Below, piece by piece: positions 19,501 through 28,049 of a DNA stretch of 64,000 nt. The translations under genes and the position numbers were made by a program. The notes beneath the pieces are model-generated. The model searched no databases, was not told where the DNA came from, and was given only the letters and a program-made list of their open reading frames with translations. The first letter of the stretch is position 1; every line of letters begins with the position of its first letter. Source of the DNA: Debaryomyces hansenii CBS767 (Eukaryota > Ascomycota > Pichiomycetes > Serinales > Debaryomycetaceae); assembly GCF_000006445.2 (NCBI RefSeq), contig NC_006045.2, forward strand, positions 1,054,001-1,118,000. The letters are read 5' to 3'.

Positions 19501-20514
19501 GATGATATGTTTTTAACTTCGTCTAATATTACAATTCTTAACGATTTCAAACTTGAACTCGCTAAACATTTCGACCTTAAATATTTCGCTGACATATCTG
19601 AATTCTTAGGAATTGAATTCATTCAAATTGCAGGGGGGTATAGATTATCACAACACAATTTCTTGAATTCTGTAATTAAAAAATTCAATTTAACAAATAA
19701 TTATGGAAAGTATATTCCAATAATTAAAGAGAAAAATAAAATTTCCGAAACTCAACTAAAGAGTGAATTTACTAATGACGAAGTCATTAAAAATGAATCA
19801 TTGCTAAATGAAGAAGATAAAAGACTATATCAATCAGGTGTTGGTTCGTTATTATGGGCAGCTAATAACACGCGGCCAGACATAAGTTTTGCTGTAAATC
19901 AATTGAGCTCAAATAATCAAAATCCGACATCAGTCGATCTTGAAAAATTGATATATTGTTTACGTTATGTAAAACAAACAATATCTTTTAGTTTAGAGTA
20001 TAAGCGGAATCGATTTTCACATAAAAAGGGATCATTTATCATTCAAACTTTTTCAGATGGATCTTTTGCACCCACAAAAGATAGAAGACTGATTACAGGT
20101 TATACAGTTTATTTAAATGGTAATCTAATAAATTGGTCTACCATAAGGCAGAAGGTTATCACTGATAGTTCTGCAGCTTGTGAAATCAATGCACTACATT
20201 CAGCTGTGAGAAGTACACTTAAATCAAGACAAGCTATATTAGATCTAAATTTAGTTATTGATGAAATTACATTATTTGAAGACAACGCCGCAGTTATAGC
20301 GAACTGTAATAATGAAGGTACTTCATATTCAAGGCGTATGGTCGATATCAAATTAAAATTTATCAGACAGTTAGTTTCTGAAGGTATATTAAAATTAAAA
20401 TATGTTAACACAAGTATTAATATAGCAGATATGTTAACAAAGGCATTAAGCCGAAAATTATTTGAAAATCTTCGTTCACTACTATTTGAAAGAAATGATT
20501 TAAATAAAGAATAG
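16492..20514 (+). CDS. Retrotransposon Pol: protease, integrase, reverse transcriptase, RNase H
   Basis: The frame is open for 1340 codons after the gag TAA. The aspartic protease motif DSGA (16627-16638) lies upstream of any usable ATG, so Pol must be made as an extension of Gag. The integrase has an HHCC-like module ending CNEC (about 17150-17285), catalytic Asp at 17356 and 17539, and Glu at 17638 in NGISERTNR. A long Ser/Asn/Thr-rich spacer follows. The reverse transcriptase has DISSAYLHADI and the catalytic YVDD at 19495-19506. RNase H covers about 20040-20330 with TFSDGSF and a DSSAACEINAL block. A CTG at 20089-20091 falls where copia RNase H has Ser (RRxITGY), matching a CUG-Ser host. 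Confidence 0.95.
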   Translation, partial: QIGSHNTDIKLSSFSINNIISSDQPINNQYIYDNNKIDDSKNYVFDSGASVTVVNDIKQLINIKEDLEDSERLFYTVSNVPIYAKAKGDLVIKIKNCKFTINNAYYIPGIQLNLISFNDLLNKGFLILFDNDYLFLIKKSNGKCFNIAKRDTNSNLFNNIRSRDFFSMKLSRKIIDELNNMNQKIINKKTLNYFNNKYIKISNMNHEIANPFKRKRDLMYYHLMGNHMSLESMKYLIKSGHIKMSSEITASEEERVKSCNECLAINSKQSSHNHTHFTAPRRLFRLHSDTLGIFSHRGKKYYITTLIDEYSGYLNTIWSEHKSIQDLLFEKIRIWNNKFVDANVAFFRTDNALEMPTKDQLAEIGIEKDEIASYSPELNGISERTNRSIIQFIRKALLPIQDTRTLYLLPKIVDYVTYIRNMTPVRSKGGLCPYALFYDTNKFHYNPIQFGLDVIVKLSSTVEAKKYGVSNSKTSPCILFGTFIGYGTDVHVYKVILSTKDFPIIVTPNITLMKSMDNLKVYLKSLDYLQDKDAQDIDISLGKLTDRTDEKLSIAIEHMNQDTIYECNEYDTQESLVNSNSTIQDVAQHIFERTHESNSLGMSNPVHSNYTMVTDTSNDFDYTIEETMNEVNLNPSDTNETTTDSNITKTNFNDSLNSSDNSQQKSSTHQTLPHPLAPDKNDEINKINEDGNTHLSLESSTLSEKTPTTQNNVRVSTRSKKAIVETVEPRGKITSSKDSRVKKDPHKTSLRNSSKSSKKINDLQSHAPKVNKSLETIPYTVITRSMSRKLNSQSSKSNSLVTRKINTVYRKVDLTDNNWKQSIQRELDTFKKYEVYTVVKNPKNVKPIPTTWVHTHKINDLKEVQYKSRCVVQGFRQIANEHYDTSKVSSPVIELSIIRLLTAIAVEYEWPIHHLDISSAYLHADIDYEKSIFVKPPPGSNIDSGKCWQLNKSVYGMKQAGYMWYQCITKVLMDLNFEPDTAISGMFCKYFGENKKLIVALYVDDMFLTSSNITILNDFKLELAKHFDLKYFADISEFLGIEFIQIAGGYRLSQHNFLNSVIKKFNLTNNYGKYIPIIKEKNKISETQLKSEFTNDEVIKNESLLNEEDKRLYQSGVGSLLWAANNTRPDISFAVNQLSSNNQNPTSVDLEKLIYCLRYVKQTISFSLEYKRNRFSHKKGSFIIQTFSDGSFAPTKDRRLITGYTVYLNGNLINWSTIRQKVITDSSAACEINALHSAVRSTLKSRQAILDLNLVIDEITLFEDNAAVIANCNNEGTSYSRRMVDIKLKFIRQLVSEGILKLKYVNTSINIADMLTKALSRKLFENLRSLLFERNDLNKE

Positions 20515-20580
20515 AATCATTTACTATATGTCAAAGAGTACCAATTGTTTTTTACCACAAAGTTAGGTTTTACAATATAA

Positions 20581-20619
20581 AGATCTTATGATTAAACTAA
20601 TCTATAAGATCTAGGGGAG
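20581..20619 (+). other. Hairpin plus polypurine tract before right LTR
   Basis: AGATCTTAT at 20581-20589 is perfectly inverted at 20604-20612, giving a 9-bp stem with a 14-nt loop. It is followed at once by the purine tract AGGGGAG (20613-20619), which abuts the right LTR. The tract is the expected plus-strand primer; the hairpin is additional. Confidence 0.8.
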
Positions 20620-20998
20620 TGTTGGTTTTGTGTCACTATCAGAATCTATAAAGATTCTGAAACAAATCATTGTAAGAACCATAAATAGTCATGCTAGTGA
20701 TACTGATAGTCATAAGAGGATATGGGAATAATCTTAATGAGTTGAAACGAAACAAGAATATAAATTAGGAATGAATCTCCAAGAAGAAGATGAATTTTCT
20801 AATTAACGAACAGCAATTAAGCAGAATATACTTAATTAAGACTACCCTAAAAAGTCATCGATAGGTAGATCGATCACTTAACTACTTCTATAGTAACCAA
20901 TATTGATATATAAGACCAGTATATCTATAATACTAATACATAAGTATTCTTCCCTACATATTTCAGGTATTCACACGACCTTTATCATAATCCCAATA
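20620..20998 (+). repeat. Right LTR
   Basis: The second 379-bp copy, with the same ends and internal inverted repeat as the left copy. It ends 72 bp before the RAD53 ATG and points its promoter at that gene. Confidence 0.95.
20907..20914 (+). promoter_or_regulatory. LTR TATA box facing RAD53
   Basis: TATATAAG in the right LTR lies 164 bp upstream of the RAD53 ATG. It is identical to the copy that should start the element's own RNA, so it could supply RAD53 transcription. Confidence 0.55.
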
Positions 20999-21003
20999 TT
21001 TTG
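20999..21003. repeat. Right target-site duplication (TTTTG)
   Basis: Exact copy of 15066-15070, directly after the right LTR. Confidence 0.85.
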
Positions 21004-21070
21004 AATCGCGTCAATATTAAAAAATTCATACCATAAATTATTATGGTAACGCTTATAAAGCTAAGAAGTA

Positions 21071-23419
21071 ATGGAATTTACGCAACCAACACAAACGCAG
21101 CCGACGCAGCAGTCGCCAGCGACGCAAGATGTTGAAGAGTCGGATAAGTCTTACATATGTCGATTGGTTTGTACTACAGGACAGTATACTCATTTTGACT
21201 TAACGCAGGATAAAAACTTGTGGATAATAGGCAGAAATCAGGAATGTGACTATACACTCAATTTAAGCACCCGACTTTCAAATAAGCATTTCAAGCTATG
21301 GTTTAATTCGCAATATAATACATTATGGATACAGGATATGTCTACTAATGGGACGCATTTAAATAATAGTCGATTAGTAAAGGGATCGAACTACATGTTG
21401 AACCAAGGGGATGAAATATCAGTAGGGAATGGTATCGCGAAAGACATAGTGAAATTTGTAATTTTGTTTCAAGATAAGTTCAACCCATCGAAGTTTTCGA
21501 ATCCAGACATGAAAGAACAAGGCATATACAAGGATTTTATTGTGAAGAATGAGGTTATCGGACAGGGCGCGTTTGCGACGGTTAAAAAGACAATTGAGAG
21601 GTCAACAGGGAAGTCATATGCTGTGAAGATAATAAACCGTAGAAAAGCATTAAAAAATGGAGAATCAATGGAAGGAGTTAATAGAGAATTATCGATTTTA
21701 CGGCAATTAGACCATCCAAACATTGTTTACTTGAAATCTTTTTATGAAGACATTGATAATTATTACCTAGTTATGGAGTATGTTCCAGGTGGTGATTTGA
21801 TGGACTTTGTAGCAGCAAATGGTGCAATCGGTGAAGATGCAACGCAGGTGATTACGAAACAAATTTTGGAAGGTATCAATTATGTCCATAAAATGGGCAT
21901 ATCTCATCGAGACTTGAAACCGGATAACATCTTGATAATGCAGGATGATCCCATCTTGATTAAAATTACTGATTTTGGGTTAGCGAAGCTAAGTGACAAT
22001 GTTACGTTCATGAAGACGTTCTGTGGGACATTAGCTTATGTTGCACCTGAAATAATCACAGGAAAGTATGACGCGAACGATTCCAATAATTACTCATCCT
22101 TGGTTGACATATGGTCTCTCGGCTGTCTTGTTTACGTACTTTTAACCTCGCATTTACCATTTAATGGTAAGACCCAAGCACAAATGTTTACTAAGATTAA
22201 AAATGCAGAATATCATGAATCACCGCTAAATACATATAACGTCTCTGCAGATGGTAAGGAATTCTTAAATTGCTGCTTACAGGTTAATCCCAGATTGAGA
22301 ATAACCGCGCAGGGGGCATTAAAGCATAAATGGTTATCGCATATAAAGGACGAGAATGAAGAAATGAGTCTTTCTCAATCGCAAAGTCAACAACTAAGAA
22401 AAATTGACAACGATATGGTGAGGCCGTTAGAGAAGAACCAGTTCAAAGTACCAAAAAGAGTGGTTTTACCTCCATCTCAGCAACCTGCAAGTCAACAAAA
22501 AGCAATTCCAAAACCCAAGAGCCAAATCAATGATAAAAATTCTGTTGAGCATAACGAAGACATACAAGAGGAAGCGACGGATAAGACTAAGATTCAAAGT
22601 CAACATAAGAGTATAAATGGCCACAGTTTGCAAGACATAACAAACGATAATATATACCAAAACAATGGTAAACGATCAATAGATGCATCATCAGAGCCGA
22701 TAGACACTTCCAAAAGGATCAAACTAGAAAACTTGAGTATTAACGAAGAAGTCCCCAAAGACACATTTATAATACTTTTACCCGTTGATAAGACAGTTAA
22801 TAATAAACCTATATATATTAGACAGGGCGTTAACCCGTACGCAATTGGGCGTAATGAAACATGTGATACATTCATTAATGATGATAGAATATCAAAGATA
22901 CACTGTTTAATACAGAAAAAACGTCATCCTGTGCTAACTTCTTCAATTTATGAAAGCCCAGCCCATTGTCTTGATGATATTTGGCTTTTAGATCTGAGTA
23001 CTAATTCGTGTCTTATTAATGGAGTTGTTTTGGGAAAGAATCGCAAAACTCAAATATTTAACAACGATATTATTGATTTGTTCAAAGACGACAAGATTAA
23101 CGAACGAATGAGCTACAAAATTAGCATCAAAGACCAAACAGGTCTATTTAACCGCGGCGAACGCATGAATAATAATAAATTGGTCAATGTCCTTAAGCAA
23201 GATCTGAATGACCTCAGATTGAAGCCTAAAACGGTCGTTGAACCGGCCATTCCAGAAAGCAACAGTCAAAAGGATATCATTGGAAATGGAGGTAATTTTA
23301 ATTCACAACTCAGACAGCAGCGCAAATTGTTAGCGAACTCTAATAAGCCTAGCCAATCTACCAAAAGAGCCAACTTGCAAGTTGGTCAATCTCGGCCTAC
23401 TAACTCGTGGTTGAGCTAA
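21071..23419 (+). CDS. RAD53: DNA-damage checkpoint kinase Rad53/Chk2
   Basis: The order FHA - Ser/Thr kinase - FHA is unique to Rad53-type effector kinases (782 residues, near the 821 of S. cerevisiae). An N-terminal SQ/TQ cluster (TQPTQTQPTQQSPATQ) supplies Mec1/Tel1 sites. FHA1 is at about 40-110 (IIGRNQECDYTLN), and the kinase at 157-421 with glycine loop GQGAFATVKK, HRD at 279-281 and DFG at 301-303. FHA2 is at about 575-690 (AIGRNETCDTFIND). A basic C-terminus can act as nuclear signal. It transduces replication-stress and damage signals to control dNTP supply and fork stability. A CGCGTCA at 21007-21013, close to an MCB box, remains between the LTR and the gene. Confidence 0.97.
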   Translation: MEFTQPTQTQPTQQSPATQDVEESDKSYICRLVCTTGQYTHFDLTQDKNLWIIGRNQECDYTLNLSTRLSNKHFKLWFNSQYNTLWIQDMSTNGTHLNNSRLVKGSNYMLNQGDEISVGNGIAKDIVKFVILFQDKFNPSKFSNPDMKEQGIYKDFIVKNEVIGQGAFATVKKTIERSTGKSYAVKIINRRKALKNGESMEGVNRELSILRQLDHPNIVYLKSFYEDIDNYYLVMEYVPGGDLMDFVAANGAIGEDATQVITKQILEGINYVHKMGISHRDLKPDNILIMQDDPILIKITDFGLAKLSDNVTFMKTFCGTLAYVAPEIITGKYDANDSNNYSSLVDIWSLGCLVYVLLTSHLPFNGKTQAQMFTKIKNAEYHESPLNTYNVSADGKEFLNCCLQVNPRLRITAQGALKHKWLSHIKDENEEMSLSQSQSQQLRKIDNDMVRPLEKNQFKVPKRVVLPPSQQPASQQKAIPKPKSQINDKNSVEHNEDIQEEATDKTKIQSQHKSINGHSLQDITNDNIYQNNGKRSIDASSEPIDTSKRIKLENLSINEEVPKDTFIILLPVDKTVNNKPIYIRQGVNPYAIGRNETCDTFINDDRISKIHCLIQKKRHPVLTSSIYESPAHCLDDIWLLDLSTNSCLINGVVLGKNRKTQIFNNDIIDLFKDDKINERMSYKISIKDQTGLFNRGERMNNNKLVNVLKQDLNDLRLKPKTVVEPAIPESNSQKDIIGNGGNFNSQLRQQRKLLANSNKPSQSTKRANLQVGQSRPTNSWLS

Positions 23420-24100
23420 TCCAAAACTTAATTTCTTGAATACCAATATATAGACGATATAGATATCTACTAGCATCTTCCTACATGTATTGAACAAATA
23501 AATAATAACATGTTAACTGGAATTTTCATTCACTCTTTACACCCAAAAATTATTTAATATTATAAGTTGTCATCGTTTGTTATAGTTAGAGAATCTTACT
23601 GTTGTCTTGGCATATCCACCTTATCTCAGATATCATATATCATTCATGGATCCGGTTGCCTATTGTGGCGTGCACGTTGAATATAGATATTGTAAGTCAA
23701 TGATTTTCCTATAACTCGGTCAGATAATGTACCCTCTATCATTCCTGCTATCAGATGCCAAATCATGTACCCGAGTCTCTTTACAATGTTTGTTTCCCGG
23801 AGTAGATTTCATTTTGGATTTGACTCGGAGAGATAAAATCCTTTGCTGAAAAACCAATAACATTTAGTCTCTTATCTATAAAGTTTTTGACACAAAAAAT
23901 ATCACAAAGCTTAAAGCTTATCTTTAGTTTTGTGCTATACTGATCGGATGTCTGATTTTAGATAAAAGATAAAGGTAACACATCAAGCGGGTCATTTTGC
24001 CGATTAATTCACCTACAGGTTCTTATAAATATAAAGGTGGAACGATGGTAATAGCTACCAATTTTTTTAAAATATAAAATAGTTAAAAATCATTTGAATC
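23420..24100. other. Intergenic region, RAD53 3' side and permease promoter
   Basis: A+T-rich, no gene. The proximal half holds the GATA cluster described separately, and an isolated CTTATC lies at 23620-23625. The 3' flank of RAD53 has TATATA-rich sequence that could act in polyadenylation. Confidence 0.6.
23832..23972. promoter_or_regulatory. Cluster of GATA-factor sites upstream of the permease gene
   Basis: GATAA cores occur at 23832, 23961 and 23968, and as CTTATC (reverse GATAAG) at 23871-23876 and 23917-23922, within 270 bp of the ATG. Clustered GATAAG sites bind Gln3/Gat1-type activators, and the Dal5 group is classically under nitrogen catabolite repression. Confidence 0.55.
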
Positions 24101-25660
24101 ATGATAGATGAAAAACAATATGCTACAGATAAAGTGCAGGAGGTCGACTCGAGTCTTGACATAGAGAATAACGTCATTACAACGATAATATCACCACATA
24201 CTGGTAAGGTTGTTAACATTACCAATGATGTTGACGAGGCCATGAAATTCGTTGATGACGAGAAGCAAGTTGAAATTGATGCAAAAACAAATAGAAGAAT
24301 TCTTCGCAAAATCGATATGTGTCTAATGCCAGTGATGTGCTTATTATATTGTTTCCAATTTATGGATAAGTTGTCTAATTCTTTTGCTTCAATTTTGGGA
24401 TTGAGAGAAGACTTGAATATGGTCGGAGATATGTACTCGTGGACAGGTACTGCGTTTTATCTTGGTTATTTGGTATTCGAGTTTCCGGCTTCTCTTTTGT
24501 TGCAGAGGTTTCCAGTTGTCAAAACAGTATCTGTATTTATTATTGTATGGGGGGTTATATTGTGCTTGCATGCCGTTCCTGACTATGCTGGTTTCATTGC
24601 CTTGAGGACCATCTTAGGAATGTTAGAAAGTTCAGTTACTCCTGCATTTGTTATTTTGACCAGTCAATGGTATAAGAAAGAGGAGCAGTTCATTAGAACC
24701 GCATTATGGTTCAGTTGTAATGGGATTGGTACGATACTTGGATCTGGGGCCATTGCATATAATGTCTATATGAATGATGGTTCGTACTCTATGGACGCTT
24801 GGAAATTGATTTTCATTATCACAGGCTGCTTAACAATCTTCTTAGGTTTTGTTGTCATGATCCATCTCCCTGATACACCAACACAAGCATGGTTCCTTAC
24901 CGAAGAAGAAAAAGTGCTTGTTGTAGAGAGAATCAGATCAAATCAACAAGGGTTTGGTAACAAACACTTTAAAAAGCATCAATTTATAGAAGCAATCACA
25001 GATTTTAAAACCTGGTTATTTTTTATATTTGCAATCGCCAATAATATTCCTAATGGAGGTATAACTAATTTTGGAAGTATTTTGTTAACTGGTATGGGTT
25101 ACTCACCATCTCAAGCTTTGTTGATGCAAATGCCTCAGGGTGCAACTGAGATTGTTGGCTGTACTTTGTTTGCATGCGGTGTACTTTACTTTCCTTATCG
25201 TATGTTTTGGGCTATAGCTGGTACTGTCATTGTCGTCATATCAGAATGCATGTTGGCATTTGCAAGTCAAGAAAAAGCTCAATATGCGGGCTTTACACTC
25301 TATACGTTTTCTCCGATTGGGTTCATTTGTGTATTATCTATCATCTCTTCTAACGTGGCAGGCCATACAAAGAAGGTTACGACGAATGCTATTTTCTTGG
25401 TCGGTTACTGTATTGGTAACCTTATTGGACCTCAAACATTCATTGATACTCAAGCTCCTGCTTATACTGGAGCAAAAATATCTATCGTGGTTAATGGATT
25501 TGCTTCATTAATTGTACTTATTATAATTTGGCTCGTTTATGCTTTCGATAATAAGAAGAGAGATAAACTAGGTAAAAACGAAGAATTCGAAAACATTCAA
25601 AACCATGAGTTTGCAGACTTGACTGATAAAGAAAATCCTAGCTTTAGATACGAATTATAG
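24101..25660 (+). CDS. MFS anion:cation symporter, Dal5/Thi73-type permease
   Basis: A protein of 519 residues with about 12 membrane helices after a charged cytosolic N-terminus of 65 residues. The family hallmark is visible in LMPVMCLLYCFQFMDKLS at the first helix, then GLREDLNMVGD, YLGYLVFEFPASLLLQRFPV, and the block LGMLESSVTPAFVILTSQWY. LPDTPTQAWFLTEEEK in the central loop is typical of the Dal5/Tna1/Thi73 (ACS) family. Substrates in this family are organic anions such as allantoate, nicotinate, or carboxylic acids; the specific one cannot be read. The upstream GATA sites favour a nitrogen-source role. Confidence 0.88.
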   Translation: MIDEKQYATDKVQEVDSSLDIENNVITTIISPHTGKVVNITNDVDEAMKFVDDEKQVEIDAKTNRRILRKIDMCLMPVMCLLYCFQFMDKLSNSFASILGLREDLNMVGDMYSWTGTAFYLGYLVFEFPASLLLQRFPVVKTVSVFIIVWGVILCLHAVPDYAGFIALRTILGMLESSVTPAFVILTSQWYKKEEQFIRTALWFSCNGIGTILGSGAIAYNVYMNDGSYSMDAWKLIFIITGCLTIFLGFVVMIHLPDTPTQAWFLTEEEKVLVVERIRSNQQGFGNKHFKKHQFIEAITDFKTWLFFIFAIANNIPNGGITNFGSILLTGMGYSPSQALLMQMPQGATEIVGCTLFACGVLYFPYRMFWAIAGTVIVVISECMLAFASQEKAQYAGFTLYTFSPIGFICVLSIISSNVAGHTKKVTTNAIFLVGYCIGNLIGPQTFIDTQAPAYTGAKISIVVNGFASLIVLIIIWLVYAFDNKKRDKLGKNEEFENIQNHEFADLTDKENPSFRYEL

Positions 25661-25763
25661 ATACCTAAAATTTTTATATTCTTTTGTTAATATTATATCA
25701 TATTTTATTGTATTATATTGTATATTAAAGTCGTTCGTTCGTCTTGTATTGTACAGTTTTGCA

Positions 25764-27770
25764 TTAATAAATATCTAAACTAACATGTGGCTTCTTCAGA
25801 TTTATATTGAATTCTTTAAAATTAGAGAGGTTTTCCTTATCATTGGGATCATTAATAGTATTAGATTGTTTATTTTCATCGTTATAATTTGAATCAATCA
25901 ACTTACGTAATTTAGTCGTTTTCGTTAGACTCTTAATAACATGGTCTTTATCCTTTAATAACTCTTTCAAGTGGAGAATTTCTTCTTCTTGGTCTTTTAA
26001 TACTGCATCCATATGTTTATCCAGGTGCTCCTTCACGCCGTTATTAGAATCATTCTTGAATGCGTTTTGCTGATGTGTTATCTTCAATTGGTTCTCTAAA
26101 TGGCCAATATACGATTTGCATTCATCTATTTCATAATTTACCCTTTTATAAAACTCCTCTAAGTTAGCCATCATCACTTGCAGCAGCAGATTATCGATAC
26201 CTGCTCCAAGCAAATCATTCAAAGTATCATTGCGTAATATTATAGTTTCTGTCTTCTGTAGATCATTTAGTCTAGTAAGATGTTCTAATTTCTCTGTTAA
26301 TATTTGGTTTTCGGCTACTACCTGTGCAATCTTCATGTTTTTCTCTAGTATGACAGAATTATCCATATTTGTATCATCACTAGAGTGTAACTTTAACATG
26401 GAAATTTCATTTTTCTGGTTTTCAATAGTCTTCTTTAATTCTTCTATAAGCCTAGCTGTTTCAGCCCCACCTATCGATGATTGTTGATTTTTATTGACGT
26501 TGATTACTATATCTTTTGCTCTTGCAGCAAATCTCAAAGTATTATATGTTTCAGATATAAACTGTTGACTGTGGGCTGAATTAAGTGATCCTAAATGAAT
26601 TGTACATAATATCAGTACTAATGAGGACCCAGATAATGCAGGTTGTAGTAATCGTGTTAATTTTGAGTCTCTGTATGGTATATGATCATTGCCCGTATTT
26701 GGTGAACTTAATCCTGATGACGAAAGTGATAATTTATTAATAACTGTTGACAATGCCAATAAAGATTTATTGATGTACGAACCTTCTTTTCTCCTCTCTA
26801 AGCTTGATGTAGCTCTTTCTGATCCTGCTAAATCACATAATGATAGTGTTGAGTTTTGCTCTGTACTATTAAGTAAATCAATGGTGTTTAATTTAATTTG
26901 TAAGATGGAGTGTGATCTCGATGATCTTGCATTAAAATCAGTTGCACTAGTCTTTCTATTATTATCACCTTTTTTGATTAACAGTAAAAGCTGTTCTTTA
27001 GAATTTATAACTGGAGACGTAATACCAACAATTTTAGTACCATATACGGGATCATCTCTAATCTTAAGTTCTGTTGAAGACGATGTATTCAACAAATCTA
27101 CTATTTTCTCATTATATATCTCCAAGTAGGTTATACTGATACTGAATTGTTTGTTTCCTCTGTCATTTTCAATCTTGCTGAAAATGTCGTCAATAGATAA
27201 TTTAACAAACCCCGGATCTTGATCGCTTCCTTTCATTGAAAATGTCTTACCAGATCCTGTCATTCCGTATGCAAATATAGTTCCATTAAATCCTTCATTG
27301 AGGAACTTATTGACTATGGGAGAGCATGATTTATAATAGACCTCTCTGTTAGTTAACGCAGACTCTGGTGGAAACACATTGTCAAAACTATATGAAACAG
27401 AGTCCGATCTGTTATTAATTGTATTTGAATATTGCTCAATTTCCCAGGGAGAGTGTGCTGGATTGAAGCTATGGGGATTTGGCCTAATCGAAACTGTAAT
27501 AGTTCCAGTATATGGCACTTGTTTGACAAATGAAGGTGTAGTTGGCCTGCTACTACCACTAGATAAATTCCCCATCGCTGAGCTTGGTCTTGACCTCGTT
27601 GTTGTCATTCTAGGAGACGCTGGTCTCATTGTCCGTGAAGATGGTGGTCTTCTTAACTCTGTTAGTGTAGCGCGAGGTTTCGTTGTTTGTTGCAGTGGTG
27701 TCGACATTCCGGCTGTAGAGAAATTTGCCAACGATGACCTTGACCTCAATGGCGTTCTCTGTTGAGACAT
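25764..27770 (-). CDS. KIP2: Kinesin motor protein, Kip2-like
   Basis: An N-terminal motor kinesin of 668 residues. Residues 1-85 are basic and rich in Ser/Arg/Pro/Thr, like the microtubule-binding N-terminus of Kip2. The motor spans about 88-445, with P-loop GMTGSGKT at 169-176, switch I NARSSRSHS, switch II LCDLAGSERA and the HIPYRDSKLTRLL block. A coiled coil follows from about 455 to 600. Kip2 is a plus-end directed motor that promotes microtubule growth and carries Bik1/dynein for nuclear positioning. The dynein regulator PAC1 lies 5 kb away, probably by chance. Assignment to Kip2 rather than another kinesin rests on the N-terminal extension and length. Confidence 0.85.
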   Translation of the reverse strand: MSQQRTPLRSRSSLANFSTAGMSTPLQQTTKPRATLTELRRPPSSRTMRPASPRMTTTRSRPSSAMGNLSSGSSRPTTPSFVKQVPYTGTITVSIRPNPHSFNPAHSPWEIEQYSNTINNRSDSVSYSFDNVFPPESALTNREVYYKSCSPIVNKFLNEGFNGTIFAYGMTGSGKTFSMKGSDQDPGFVKLSIDDIFSKIENDRGNKQFSISITYLEIYNEKIVDLLNTSSSTELKIRDDPVYGTKIVGITSPVINSKEQLLLLIKKGDNNRKTSATDFNARSSRSHSILQIKLNTIDLLNSTEQNSTLSLCDLAGSERATSSLERRKEGSYINKSLLALSTVINKLSLSSSGLSSPNTGNDHIPYRDSKLTRLLQPALSGSSLVLILCTIHLGSLNSAHSQQFISETYNTLRFAARAKDIVINVNKNQQSSIGGAETARLIEELKKTIENQKNEISMLKLHSSDDTNMDNSVILEKNMKIAQVVAENQILTEKLEHLTRLNDLQKTETIILRNDTLNDLLGAGIDNLLLQVMMANLEEFYKRVNYEIDECKSYIGHLENQLKITHQQNAFKNDSNNGVKEHLDKHMDAVLKDQEEEILHLKELLKDKDHVIKSLTKTTKLRKLIDSNYNDENKQSNTINDPNDKENLSNFKEFNINLKKPHVSLDIY

Positions 27771-28049
27771 CTCTATTTAACTTCGATTATAGTGGATTTG
27801 TTGTAAAAAAGTAAATATTAGTTTTGGTGTTTTGTCCTTAATTCCAAATCGTATTTTAAAATTGTCGAATGTTTACCATTATTCCGCATTAGGAAGCGTA
27901 ATAGCATCGTCTACTTATTGCCTAAATTTTACACTTCATCTAATCTACAATCCTTCAGAACTAGTCTAAACAGTCTAAATGACCCTAAATTGTAATTATA
28001 TATTTAAAAAGCTGATAACGTATATTATATCTAAAAAACTTGATGAGAT

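Larger units (their letters stand above)
15071..20998 (+). mobile_element. Complete Ty1/copia LTR retrotransposon, 5928 bp
   Basis: Two 379-bp LTRs (15071-15449, 20620-20998) that read as identical flank gag and pol, in copia order (protease, integrase, reverse transcriptase, RNase H). A primer-binding site directly follows the left LTR, and a purine tract directly precedes the right one. The LTRs run TGTTGG to CCAATA, a nearly inverted terminal repeat. The TTTTG duplication shows a simple insertion. No frameshift or internal stop is seen apart from the TAA between gag and pol, so it is probably young and competent. It has replaced the region between PTR2 and RAD53, originally about 262 bp. 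No tRNA gene is nearby, unlike many Ty1 targets. Confidence 0.97.
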
